26,136 nucleotides of DNA, taken from contig JASEGY010000008.1 in assembly GCA_030019105.1 (NCBI GenBank), forward strand, positions 1 through 26,136, in the 5' to 3' direction. This DNA is from a bacterium. GTDB taxonomy: Bacteria; UBA9089; JASEGY01. The translations under genes were made by a program, and so were the position numbers. Below, piece by piece: positions 1 to 7,597 of this stretch. Every line of letters begins with the position of its first letter. Position 1 is the stretch's first letter. The notes under the pieces are model-generated. The model worked only from the letters and a program-made list of their open reading frames with translations, was not told the DNA's origin and ran no database searches.

Positions 1-11
1 TATATAACCTG

Positions 12-54
12 TCTTGAATTCGCTTACCCCAAAATATTTATCTTAAGAGCTATA
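12..54. repeat. 43-bp dispersed direct repeat, copy 1
   Basis: These 43 bases recur without a mismatch at 8793-8835 in the same orientation. In both places an A/T-rich stretch with pieces resembling GAAATTGG-type border repeats follows. Bases 1-143 otherwise hold no gene that I can recognise. The copy is probably the right-hand part of another repeat island whose left part lies outside the window. Confidence 0.85.
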
Positions 55-143
55 TTTCCCATTTCTTACTTCCTATTTTAAAATGGCCGAAACGATGATC
101 AATGCCCAAATAGTTGTTGGTAGTTCAGTTTGATGGGAGTTGA

Positions 144-1340
144 ATGAGAGAGTCTGTAATCCGCAATCCGAAATCCGAAATCCGAAATCCGATAAGGCCC
201 GGCCTGAGTTGTCTCTTAGAAGAAAGATCAGAGATACTCAAAGGCCGGGCTATTGGCCTCATTACCAATATCACGGGGGTAGATAAAGAGGGGAAGAGAA
301 ATATAGACCTTCTGTGGGCCAGGGATGATTGCCATCTGACGGCCATCTTTTCTCCGGAGCATGGCCTGAAAAGCGATGTCCTGGATGCTATCCCGGTGGA
401 CTCCGCCTTTGATTCTTCAAAAAAACTGCCTGTTTACAGCCTTTATGGAGAGCATAAACAGCCAACCCGCCGGATGCTGGCCGGGATCAACCTCTTGATC
501 TTTGATATCCAGGATATCGGCGTCCGCTATTATACCTATATCACCACCCTGGCTATGGCTATGGAGGCCGCAGCTAAAGAGGGCATCCCTTTCTTAGTCT
601 GCGATCGCCCGAATCCCCTCACGGGGAAAAAGGTGGAAGGAAATATCCTTGATCTTAAATTCAGGTCATTTGTCGGATATTATCCCATTCCGATAAGACA
701 CGGCATGAGTGTGGGTGAACTGGCCTTGCTTTTTAACCAGGAATACGGAATCGGCGCTGAGCTCGAAGTAGTTAAAGCTGAAGGCTGGAGGAGAGAGATG
801 TGGTTTGATGAAACCGGTCTTCCCTGGATACCCCCCTCGCCGGATATGCCAGGATTGAATACGGCCGCTCTCTATCCTGGAACCTGCCTCTTTGAAGGGA
901 CTAATGTCTCTGAAGGAAGGGGGACTTCAACACCCTTTGAGTTAATTGGAGCGCCCTGGTTGGATGGAGAAAGACTGGCAGCAGAATTAAACTCCCTGGC
1001 TCTTTCTGGTGTAAGATTTGCGCCTGCCGGCTTTAAACCAACCCGATCCAAATATGCCGGGATAGATTGCAGCGGCGTTAAGGTAATGGTGCTTGATCGT
1101 GAAAACATCGATCCGATCCGGACAGGGCTTAATATGCTTGCCCTTATTAAAAGGAATCACGCCACCGGGCTTAGTTGGTTAAAACGGGATGAGACCTATT
1201 TTTTTGATCGACTGATCGGAACCGGTCAGGTGCGACAACAACTGGATGCCGGGGTTTCAGTGGAAGCAATTATGTCTTCCTGGCTGAAAGAGATGAACCG
1301 ATTTCTGGTAACCAGAAGGACCTGTTTGCTTTACGATTAG
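144..1340 (+). CDS. namZ: DUF1343 / NamZ-like exo-beta-N-acetylmuramidase
   Basis: 398 residues. The family (DUF1343, characterised in Bacillus as NamZ) removes terminal N-acetylmuramic acid from peptidoglycan fragments. Family motifs in order: SPEHG (70-74), DIQDIGVRYYTY (121-132), DRPNP (154-158), HGMSVGE (186-192), PSPDMP (231-236) and EGTNVSEGRGT (251-261); the core from about residue 19 to the end appears full length. ATG 144 is the only possible start: an in-frame TGA lies at 141-143 and no start codon lies between the ATG and the conserved core. A GGGAG is at 135-139, close to the ATG. Residues 6-17 are encoded by a tandem heptamer repeat (158-192), so the natural N-terminus, often a signal peptide in this family, seems to have been replaced. 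As written the product has no export signal, so it may be cytoplasmic (muropeptide recycling) or impaired. Confidence 0.9.
   Translation: MRESVIRNPKSEIRNPIRPGLSCLLEERSEILKGRAIGLITNITGVDKEGKRNIDLLWARDDCHLTAIFSPEHGLKSDVLDAIPVDSAFDSSKKLPVYSLYGEHKQPTRRMLAGINLLIFDIQDIGVRYYTYITTLAMAMEAAAKEGIPFLVCDRPNPLTGKKVEGNILDLKFRSFVGYYPIPIRHGMSVGELALLFNQEYGIGAELEVVKAEGWRREMWFDETGLPWIPPSPDMPGLNTAALYPGTCLFEGTNVSEGRGTSTPFELIGAPWLDGERLAAELNSLALSGVRFAPAGFKPTRSKYAGIDCSGVKVMVLDRENIDPIRTGLNMLALIKRNHATGLSWLKRDETYFFDRLIGTGQVRQQLDAGVSVEAIMSSWLKEMNRFLVTRRTCLLYD
158..192 (+). repeat. Tandem heptamer repeat inside the namZ 5' end
   Basis: Five consecutive 7-bp units, AATCCGC followed by four AATCCGA. The unit is not a multiple of three, so it reads through as residues 6-17 of the NamZ-like protein. 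Related AATCCGC-type sequence occurs in the gap 24790-24863, which shows that the unit is normally an intergenic element. Confidence 0.9.
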
Positions 1341-1388
1341 TAAGCGTTCACGGAACGCTGAAATTAGAAATTGGAAATTGGAAATTGA
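1340..1388 (+). repeat. Island border repeat A (left edge of island 1)
   Basis: A small hairpin, AGCGTTC-ACG-GAACGCT (1343-1359), is followed by GAAATTAGAAATTGGAAATT-type repeats. The same element in opposite orientation closes island 2 at 8834-8876, and close variants lie at 1636-1683 and 8353-8383. The copies face inward and frame the two islands. Confidence 0.8.
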
Positions 1389-1432
1389 GCCTTCATACTT
1401 TTGTGCTGTTGATGAATGCATTCAATCTTGTT

Positions 1433-1513
1433 CTACTTGTCAAAGTCGTACCAGACCATATCTGATAACTCTTCGGCCAGTTTATAAACATCTAACGCAT
1501 AGACTCGCTTCAT
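1433..1513 (-). pseudogene. Four-helix-bundle (S23 / 23S rRNA IVS-type) protein gene, 5' fragment
   Basis: Read on the minus strand, ATG at 1513 opens a 26-codon frame ending at TAG 1433-1435. It contains DVYKLAEELSDMVWYDFDK, identical over that stretch to residues 8-26 of the fragment at 8566-8748. The whole family is about 115-125 residues, so only the first fifth survives here. The frame stops where tryptophan follows in the other copy (WDKKV). It lies inside repeat island 1, next to the miniature element at 1530-1635. It is a decayed gene and is unlikely to make a working protein. Confidence 0.75.
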
Positions 1514-1529
1514 CTTTTTCACCAATTTC

Positions 1530-1635
1530 GGCATGGTTCAAAAAGGGTCAGTTTCGGGTAACACCTGGGGAATACCTTCCCGAAAGCTTAAAGCTTTCGG
1601 GAAGGTAAGAATGTCACCCTGATTTGAACCATGCC
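1530..1635. mobile_element. 106-bp miniature inverted-repeat element with 8-bp target duplication
   Basis: The ends are perfect 13-bp inverted repeats, GGCATGGTTCAAA at 1530-1542 and its complement at 1623-1635. Directly outside lie matching 8-bp copies of CCAATTTC (1522-1529 and 1636-1643), as expected for a target-site duplication. Inside is a perfect hairpin (1573-1607). There is no coding capacity, so it would have moved with a transposase supplied elsewhere. The GG-ended repeats and 8-bp duplication recall ISL3-like or IS256-like elements, but that is only an inference. CCAATTTC is also part of the local repeat pattern, which weakens the duplication evidence somewhat. Confidence 0.7.
1573..1607. 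repeat. Perfect 17-bp-arm hairpin inside the miniature element
   Basis: Arms TACCTTCCCGAAAGCTT and its exact complement are separated by a single A. No T-run follows on either strand, so it is not a classic intrinsic terminator; it would form a cruciform or a strong RNA stem. Confidence 0.85.
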
Positions 1636-1683
1636 CCAATTTCTAATTTCCAATTTCTAATTTCAAGCCATGAACGGCTACAA
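1636..1683 (-). repeat. Island border repeat B (right edge of island 1)
   Basis: In reverse complement this reads as a GTAGCCGTTCATGGCTT-type hairpin followed by GAAATTAGAAATTGG units, a close variant of the element at 8353-8383. The bases between 1341 and 1695 are fully accounted for by borders A and B, the gene fragment and the miniature element. Confidence 0.7.
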
Positions 1684-1695
1684 AGGGTTTAAATA

Positions 1696-2673
1696 ATGCC
1701 TGCTACGGTTCAGTGTCTCCTTTGTAAAAAAGAATGCAAGTTAGTTGAGGGACAACGGGGAGATTGCCGGGTTCGGGTCAACCTGGAAGGTAAGTTGATG
1801 ACCTTAGTCTATGGCAAGCCCTGTGCCGTCCATATAGACCCTATTGAGAAAAAGCCCCTCTACCACGTCCTGCCTACGACGGGGGCCTTTTCTATCTCCA
1901 CGGCCGGCTGCAACCTTCATTGTAAATTTTGCCAGAACTGGCAGATCTCGCAGCGAGAGCCGGAAGATACACGGAATATTGATCTTTCCCCGGAACAAGT
2001 CGTAGAATCAGCCATAAAGGCCAACTGCCGAAGCATCGCCTATACCTACGCCGAACCCATTATTTTTTATGAATACATGCTTGATACTTGTAAGCTGGCC
2101 CACAATCGCCGGCTTAAGAACCTGTGGATTACGGCCGGCTTCATTAACCGGGAGCCATTAAAAGAGCTCTGTCTTTATATGGATGCGGCCAACATTGATC
2201 TCAAGTCGATCAGGGAGGATTACTACAAGGATATCTGCTCCGGAGAGGTGGGGCCGGTCCTGGAAACTATTAAGACGGCCAAAGCGGCCGGCGTCTGGGT
2301 AGAAATCACCAACTTAGTTGTACCTACCCTGAACGACAGCCGTCAAGAGATCGAAGACCTGGTAGATTTTGTCCTCTATCAGCTTGGTCCGGATATTCCT
2401 CTCCATTTCTCCCGTTTCCACCCCATGTATCAATTAAAGAATCTTCCCCCTACGCCGGTTTCCACCCTTGACATGGCCAGAAATCTGGCCATAGACAAGG
2501 GTCTTTACTACGTCTATGCAGGCAATGTCCCCGGCCATCCGGGAAATAATACTTACTGCCCTAACTGCAAGGGGCTTATTATCGGGAGGACAGGCTATCT
2601 TATCCTCAAAAATAGGGTTCAAGATGGAAGATGCGAAATCTGCGGCTTTAAGATAGCCGGAATTTGGGATTAA
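1696..2673 (+). CDS. amrS: AmmeMemoRadiSam system radical SAM enzyme (AmrS-like)
   Basis: 325 residues, COG1180-type radical SAM protein. The 4Fe-4S/SAM motif is C72-x3-C76-x2-C79 in GCNLHCKFCQNW. An N-terminal cysteine set (C7, C10, C14, C24) and a C-terminal zinc-ribbon-like set (C288, C291, C313, C316; YCPNC and CEIC, ending in AGIWD) are typical of AmrS. The family co-occurs with MEMO and AMMECR1 proteins and its substrate is uncertain; neither partner gene is in this window. ATG 1696 is the earliest start, since an in-frame TAA lies at 1690-1692, and an AAAGGG is at 1682-1687. The N-terminus begins right at the first Cys-x2-Cys pair, a little shorter than many relatives that carry an extra 10-15 residues, and the upstream repeat island abuts it. 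It may have lost its first codons, but the catalytic core is complete. Confidence 0.85.
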   Translation: MPATVQCLLCKKECKLVEGQRGDCRVRVNLEGKLMTLVYGKPCAVHIDPIEKKPLYHVLPTTGAFSISTAGCNLHCKFCQNWQISQREPEDTRNIDLSPEQVVESAIKANCRSIAYTYAEPIIFYEYMLDTCKLAHNRRLKNLWITAGFINREPLKELCLYMDAANIDLKSIREDYYKDICSGEVGPVLETIKTAKAAGVWVEITNLVVPTLNDSRQEIEDLVDFVLYQLGPDIPLHFSRFHPMYQLKNLPPTPVSTLDMARNLAIDKGLYYVYAGNVPGHPGNNTYCPNCKGLIIGRTGYLILKNRVQDGRCEICGFKIAGIWD

Positions 2674-2685
2674 TAAATCTGGCTG

Positions 2686-2727
2686 GTAATTACTCAGCCC
2701 TCATTTTTTGTGCGGCTGAGCAGTTAC
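2686..2727 (+). terminator. Stem-loop after amrS, possible terminator
   Basis: A 14-nt arm (2686-2699) pairs with 2714-2727 through 12 Watson-Crick pairs, one G-U pair and one mismatch; the core is CTCAGCC/GGCTGAG. The following bases are T-rich (GGTTTTCAG) but lack an uninterrupted U-tract, so it may be a weak terminator or just a structured repeat. It lies between amrS and the next promoter, where a terminator would be expected. Confidence 0.45.
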
Positions 2728-2746
2728 GGTTTTCAGAGCTTTATTG

Positions 2747-2775
2747 TTGACAAACAGAAGATTTTCCTGTATACT
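2747..2775 (+). promoter_or_regulatory. Near-consensus sigma-70 promoter for the S8 surface protein
   Basis: TTGACA (2747-2752) and TATACT (2770-2775) are separated by exactly 17 bases. Transcription would start near 2782, leaving a leader of about 50 bases to the ATG at 2833, which has AAAGGA upstream. This is the strongest housekeeping-type promoter visible in the window. Confidence 0.85.
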
Positions 2776-2832
2776 AAAAACAGAATACGGATAGAAGCTA
2801 CGGACACCTGACAACTGACAAAGGAAATTATT

Positions 2833-5800
2833 ATGCTAAACAGGTTACCCTTTTTACTTTTAGCCGCCTTAATAGGTAACTTTATCTCTGCCCCCCGGGT
2901 ATCTTCCTCTGAATTCGTCCCCGGAGAGCTTATCCTCAAACTTAAGCGCTCTCCGGACCTGAGCAGCCTCGATCTTCATAAGAACGGACAGGGGATACTG
3001 ACTAATCTCCCTACCCTGGATGAATTGAACAGAGAATTCAATGTAACTGAAATGAGGAAATTAATCGAGATTCATCCTCCCTTCAGGGACATCTTAATTC
3101 AGGCCATTGACCTGACCGATATCTACAAACTTATCCTCCCGGCGGATTGTGATCTGGACGCAGTGGCTGCGGCTTACCAACAAAATCCATTAGTCGAATA
3201 TGCTGAGCCCAATTATATTCGTCAGACTAATTATACCCCCAATGATCCTTTTCTCTCATGGGGACTTACTAATATTGAGGCCTACTCTGCCTGGGATATC
3301 ACCGCCGGGACCAGTGATGTGGTCATTGCGGTGGTTGATACCGGCCTTGACTGGGACCATCCTGATCTATCAGATAATATCTGGATTAACCCTGGTGAAA
3401 TCCCGGATAATGGGGTAGACGATGATGGGAACGGCTTTGTGGACGACTACCGGGGTTGGGACTTCACTGATGCCCCCGGTGGCCCTGCTGCTTCGGGAGA
3501 GGATTATCTTGATCGAGATAATGATCCGATGGATTTTCATGGGCATGGAACCCATGTGGCTGGTATCGTAGCTGCGGTGGCCGACAATGGCATTGGATCA
3601 GCCGGTCTGGCTTACGGCGGCAAGGTGATGGCTGTCCGGTCAGGATATAAAACAGCCGGCGGAAGTGGATGGCTGGAAGATGACGACTGTGCCGCCGCTA
3701 TTATTTATGCCGCTGACAACGGGGCTAAGGTAATAAATATGAGTTGGGGGGGGCCTTCTCCCTCCAGCGTAATCCAGGATGCCCTTAATTATGCTGCCTC
3801 GGCCGGATGTCTGCTAATAGCCGCGGCTGGGAATAGTAGTAGCTCATCCCCTTTCTACCCGGCTGCTGCCGGCAATGTATTAGCCGTGGCCGCTACCGGC
3901 AGCAATGATAGCAAGGCAAGTTTTTCCAACTATGGTGACTGGATAGATGTATCTGCCCCGGGAACAGGGATTTATTCCACCCTCTTCGATAATACTTATG
4001 CCTCCTGGAGCGGCACTTCTATGGCTGCCCCATTTGTGGCTGGATTGGGCGGACTTATCTTTTCTCAAAATCCTGACTGGGATCGGGAAAGGGTGGCCCA
4101 ACAAATCAAGGATACAGCCGATAATATTGATTCTATTAATCCCTCATACGCCGGTCTGTTAGGGAGTGGCCGGATAAATGCTTACCAGGCCCTGCTTCCT
4201 GAAACACAGCCCCTTGAAATTGTCCGGGGCCCTTACCTCTCTTCGGTTACCACGAATTCTATCATTATCAACTGGGGAACGAATGTTTCCGGTGACAGCC
4301 GGGTCGACTTCGGGCTTACTTCCGCTTATGATCAGAGTGAATACAGCTCAACCCAAACCACCAGTCACTCCCTCACCTTGACCGGACTTGAAACCTCAAC
4401 TACTTACCATTACCAGGCAACCAGTCAGAACGGAACCACTGTCTCAAGCCAGGACAGAGCCTTCCGCACAGCGCCCTATTCCCATGAACCCCTTACCTTT
4501 GCCGCCTTTGGTGACACCCGCACAGGACATGATGCCCATCAAACCCTGGTTAATGCCATTCACTCCTGGGGGCCTGATCTGGTAACTAATACAGGTGATC
4601 TGGTTAATAATGGTTGGCATACCAGTGATTGGGAGACCTTTTTTGAGATCAACCGGGAATTGATGAAAGAGATTCCATACTATGCCTCAATAGGAAACCA
4701 TGAGTATTATTACGAAACCACTTGCCCTCTTTATTTTGAATATTTTGCCTTTCCGGGCAATGAACGCTGGTTCTCCTTTGATTATGGGAATTCGCATTTT
4801 ATCTTCCTGGATACCAACCGCGTGGAGTGGTATGAGACAGGCACAGAGCAGTATAACTGGTTAGCCAATGATCTGGCGGCGCATACTAATGCTGAATTCA
4901 CCTTTGTCTTCTTTCATCAACCACCATATAGCTCATCAAGACATTGTGTTTATGACGGCTATGCCCCAACGATGCGGGCTGCCCTGTGTCCCCTCTTTGA
5001 AGATTATGGGGTAGATATTGTCTTTAACGGGCATGACCACAATTATGAACGGAGTCTGGTTAACGGGGTTAACTACATTGTGACCGGCGGGGGCGGGGGA
5101 CCTCTTTATGGGAAGGAAGTAGATAATGATTGGAGTCTCGTCTTTCAAGAAGTTTATCATTACTGCCGGGTTTCAGTTAACGGAACCATGGCCACGATGC
5201 AGGCCGTGGATATAAACGGAAATGTCTTCGATACCCTCCAAATCCAACACGGGGAGCAATTAGTCTGTACCATTACCTCTCCACCAGAGGATACCTGGCT
5301 TACCGGGACAGTGACTATCTCGGCTGAAGCTGCGGGACCGAACGATATTACCCGGGTCGAATTCGGTTACTCGACTAATTCTACGGATGGCCAAAATGGG
5401 AACTGGTTTGACTGTCCGTCAAGTCCTGACTTAACCGCTCCTTATTCAATCCAGTGGGCTACCCAACCCGCTGCGGGGACCGATTCCACTGTCTGGCTAA
5501 GGGCCAGGGCTAAAGACAACTCAGGGATTTATTCCAGCTACGATACCAGGCTGATCAAGATTGATAACCAGGCCCCTGCCTTTGCCTCCTGGACTCTTAG
5601 CCCTTCTGATCTTACCGGAAGCTCAAGCGGACCATTTACTGTCCAGGTAGAGATTGTTGAGGCTGGTTCCGGTTTGAGTGGGTCCGTCCCCCAATTTGAT
5701 TACCGGATTGATCCAGGGAATTACGATGGCTATGAAGATATGACCTCTGAAGGCGGAAGTAGCTGGTCTTACCAAATCCCTGAGCCGGTTGGAGGTTGGG

Positions 5801-7110
5801 CATCTCAAATAGAAAGGACAATTCATTGGCGCGTCAGATGCAGTGATGTACTTGGCAATGAAGGGATCAGCGATGAACAGGCAGAATTTATCGAAGACGA
5901 TATTGCTATCCCATCATTATCCATTGTCTTACCTGCTGATACCCTGCCGGCTGGTTCAACCTTCTGGGCTAATATTGTTCTGGGGGAAGATACTAACCCG
6001 GTGGAGGACCTGCAGGGGCTTTCATTTATTCTCACTTGCAGCGACCCAACATCACTTACTGTTATGGAACCAACTGAAGCACATGTCCTTATCGAGACGG
6101 GCAGCTTTTTAGGCCCGGATTTAGTCAAGGTATCAAAAGCAAACCAGGCAAATAGTGAAATAAGAGTGGGGCTATCCAGAAAACATCCTGCGGGCGGGGC
6201 CACTGGTTATGGGCGGATCGCCCGGATAAAATTCTATCTCTCCCCGGGAACAGAATTGGGCAGCAGCATCTCCTTTACCCTGAGCGAGGTTTCTGCTTAT
6301 AAATCCAATACTGACCCTATTCTTTTATCTCCTCAGGGGGCAGAGGTTACGGCGGGTAATCTCCTGGTCTGGCCTGGAGATACCGATAACAATGGAATAG
6401 TTAATGAAGCCGACATCTTGCCGATAGGACAATACTGGCTTATGGAGGGGCCGGCCCGGTCAGGGGATTTTCCGGTCGAGTGGCAGGGATATTCGGCTGC
6501 TGCCTGGGAAGTTCCTGAGGCCGCCTACGCCGATGCAGACGGAAATGGGCGAGTGGATGAGGCTGAAATCGCGGCCATTGGCCTCCACTGGGAGAGGAAG
6601 CACCCTGCTCCAGCGCCTTCACCAGGGAGAGATATCCTCTCCCTGGAGATTGACCATACCGGAAACCTGCCTGCCTATCGGGCAATGTATCGGTTGCTGG
6701 ATACGGGGCAGGAGAGCGGGGGAGCAGAGGTGCGGGGGAGCAGAGGTGAGGCAATAGCCAGGATGAAGGGCTTTCTGGCGCAACTGATTGAGCTGGGCCT
6801 CAAAGGGCAGTCGCCGGAGAGCCCGACGCTGGGTCAGAACTACCCCAATCCCCTGAATCCGGAAACATATATCCCCTTTTCTCTCTCTGAGCCTGCCAGA
6901 GTGGTCATTCGGATCTACAACCTTTCCGGTCAATTGATCCGGGCACTTGATCTGGGTGAGAGCTTACCGGGGACTTACATCTCTCGAACTGAGGCGGCCT
7001 ACTGGGACGGAAAAGATTCTGAGGGACAAGAAGTATCATCCGGGGTGTATTTTTATCAGCTTAAGGCCGGCGACTTTGTGACCACAAGGAGAATGATCGT
7101 CTTGAAATAA
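2833..7110 (+). CDS. Secreted S8 subtilase fused to purple-acid-phosphatase-like metallophosphatase, cohesin, dockerin and sorting domain
   Basis: 1425 residues. Order: signal peptide (1-26); fervidolysin-like propeptide starting FVPGELILK (28-140); subtilase (145-455) with triad D169 (VVDTG), H238 (HGTHVAG), S396 (GTSMAAP) and oxyanion N334; FN3-like purple-acid-phosphatase N domain (459-547); calcineurin-like metallophosphatase (554-750) with D561, GD588-589, GNHE 621-624, H695 and GHDHNYER 733-740; two Ig-like regions (about 812-1022); cohesin-like domain (1026-1176); dockerin with two calcium loops (DTDNNGIVNEADI 1183-1195, DADGNGRVDEAEI 1234-1246); FlgD-like sorting segment (1334-1425, LGQNYPNPLNPETYIPF). 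All catalytic residues of both enzymes are present, so it is predicted to be an extracellular protease and phosphoesterase in one chain. The dockerin and C-terminal segment are paralogous to those of the protein at 8900-12307. A 16-bp tandem duplication (6717-6748) inserts about ten residues before the sorting segment. Substrates are unknown. Confidence 0.9.
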   Translation: MLNRLPFLLLAALIGNFISAPRVSSSEFVPGELILKLKRSPDLSSLDLHKNGQGILTNLPTLDELNREFNVTEMRKLIEIHPPFRDILIQAIDLTDIYKLILPADCDLDAVAAAYQQNPLVEYAEPNYIRQTNYTPNDPFLSWGLTNIEAYSAWDITAGTSDVVIAVVDTGLDWDHPDLSDNIWINPGEIPDNGVDDDGNGFVDDYRGWDFTDAPGGPAASGEDYLDRDNDPMDFHGHGTHVAGIVAAVADNGIGSAGLAYGGKVMAVRSGYKTAGGSGWLEDDDCAAAIIYAADNGAKVINMSWGGPSPSSVIQDALNYAASAGCLLIAAAGNSSSSSPFYPAAAGNVLAVAATGSNDSKASFSNYGDWIDVSAPGTGIYSTLFDNTYASWSGTSMAAPFVAGLGGLIFSQNPDWDRERVAQQIKDTADNIDSINPSYAGLLGSGRINAYQALLPETQPLEIVRGPYLSSVTTNSIIINWGTNVSGDSRVDFGLTSAYDQSEYSSTQTTSHSLTLTGLETSTTYHYQATSQNGTTVSSQDRAFRTAPYSHEPLTFAAFGDTRTGHDAHQTLVNAIHSWGPDLVTNTGDLVNNGWHTSDWETFFEINRELMKEIPYYASIGNHEYYYETTCPLYFEYFAFPGNERWFSFDYGNSHFIFLDTNRVEWYETGTEQYNWLANDLAAHTNAEFTFVFFHQPPYSSSRHCVYDGYAPTMRAALCPLFEDYGVDIVFNGHDHNYERSLVNGVNYIVTGGGGGPLYGKEVDNDWSLVFQEVYHYCRVSVNGTMATMQAVDINGNVFDTLQIQHGEQLVCTITSPPEDTWLTGTVTISAEAAGPNDITRVEFGYSTNSTDGQNGNWFDCPSSPDLTAPYSIQWATQPAAGTDSTVWLRARAKDNSGIYSSYDTRLIKIDNQAPAFASWTLSPSDLTGSSSGPFTVQVEIVEAGSGLSGSVPQFDYRIDPGNYDGYEDMTSEGGSSWSYQIPEPVGGWASQIERTIHWRVRCSDVLGNEGISDEQAEFIEDDIAIPSLSIVLPADTLPAGSTFWANIVLGEDTNPVEDLQGLSFILTCSDPTSLTVMEPTEAHVLIETGSFLGPDLVKVSKANQANSEIRVGLSRKHPAGGATGYGRIARIKFYLSPGTELGSSISFTLSEVSAYKSNTDPILLSPQGAEVTAGNLLVWPGDTDNNGIVNEADILPIGQYWLMEGPARSGDFPVEWQGYSAAAWEVPEAAYADADGNGRVDEAEIAAIGLHWERKHPAPAPSPGRDILSLEIDHTGNLPAYRAMYRLLDTGQESGGAEVRGSRGEAIARMKGFLAQLIELGLKGQSPESPTLGQNYPNPLNPETYIPFSLSEPARVVIRIYNLSGQLIRALDLGESLPGTYISRTEAAYWDGKDSEGQEVSSGVYFYQLKAGDFVTTRRMIVLK
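6717..6748 (+). repeat. Two tandem copies of a 16-bp unit inside the S8 gene
   Basis: CGGGGGAGCAGAGGTG occurs at 6717-6732 and again immediately at 6733-6748. It encodes a glycine-rich stretch (about residues 1295-1306) that the paralogue at 8900-12307 lacks, as if an intergenic G-rich repeat had entered the coding sequence in frame. Confidence 0.85.
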
Positions 7111-7124
7111 TAGGAGATGTATCA

Positions 7125-7469
7125 ATGGCTATCATCCCAGATGAAGCAAGAGAGAAGGTTGAAGAATTCCTGAATATGGTGGAAGCTTCTGGAGTACGCC
7201 TTGAGATGGTAATATTGTTTGGTTCTTATGCAACTGGAAAAGCAAGCAAGTGGAGTGATATTGACGTTGCTTTGGTCTCTAAAGATTTTACCGGGCTTAG
7301 ATTTTACGACCGAAAGAAACTTAACCCATCCTTAATCAAAACAGATAAAAGAATTGAGATTCATCCTTTTAGGCCAGAAGACTTCAACGAAAAAGATCCT
7401 TTTGTCAAGGAAATCATCCAATATGGGTATCTTCTCAATAACTTGGGGCTCAGAAACCAGGTTTCTTGA
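7125..7469 (+). CDS. Small MNT-type nucleotidyltransferase (MntA/MNT family)
   Basis: 114 residues, minimal nucleotidyltransferase. Core motif FGSYATGKASKWSDIDVAL holds the GS and the DxD metal ligands. Related MntA proteins act as antitoxins that AMPylate HEPN toxins, but no HEPN gene is adjacent here; the next gene is a lipoprotein. AGGAGATGT upstream gives a ribosome-binding site 14 bases after the S8 stop. The last residues (LRNQVS) and the stop codon come from a 33-bp palindromic repeat (7452-7484), so the original end was probably about residue 105. A homologue with the same FTG-RF-DR and PFRPEDF segments lies at 16833-17160 in frameshifted form, and the same repeat also follows it downstream. 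This suggests that gene and repeat travelled together. Its present role is unknown. Confidence 0.85.
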   Translation: MAIIPDEAREKVEEFLNMVEASGVRLEMVILFGSYATGKASKWSDIDVALVSKDFTGLRFYDRKKLNPSLIKTDKRIEIHPFRPEDFNEKDPFVKEIIQYGYLLNNLGLRNQVS

Positions 7470-7484
7470 AGAAACCTGGTTTCT
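7452..7484. repeat. 33-bp perfect palindrome, copy 1
   Basis: Arms AGAAACCAGGTTTCTT and its exact complement flank one base (G). Copies are at 16477-16509 and 23425-23457, with a half copy at 16603-16617. This copy supplies the stop codon of the upstream nucleotidyltransferase gene. Confidence 0.95.
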
Positions 7485-7517
7485 ACTCGCAAGTGCCCCG
7501 AAATATTGAGAAGATAC
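7485..7517 (+). repeat. Composite repeat tail shared with 16568-16602
   Basis: The stretch from the right palindrome arm through GAAATATTGAGAAGATAC (7469-7517) recurs in inverted orientation at 16568-16617, with one 1-nt length difference and a few substitutions. It lies downstream of an MNT gene in both places. The bases 7518-7597 that follow hold no recognisable gene. Confidence 0.85.
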
Positions 7518-7597
7518 CAATATGGGGCCAAAATCCCAAAGCTCGACCACTACAAATGGCCGAAACAATGACCATCGCCGGAAAGGTTATCAAAGAA

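Noticed and set aside
1573..1607. Intrinsic terminator for the upstream gene
   Set aside because: A perfect hairpin, but no T-run follows on either strand and it sits inside the miniature element.
1378..1608. Plus-strand frame in island 1
   Set aside because: It consists of border repeat, antisense of the gene fragment and the miniature element; no family resemblance.
7466..7597. N-terminal extension of the cohesin lipoprotein frame
   Set aside because: It begins inside the 33-bp palindrome and composite repeat, has no ribosome-binding site and would place the lipoprotein signal 45 residues inside the protein.
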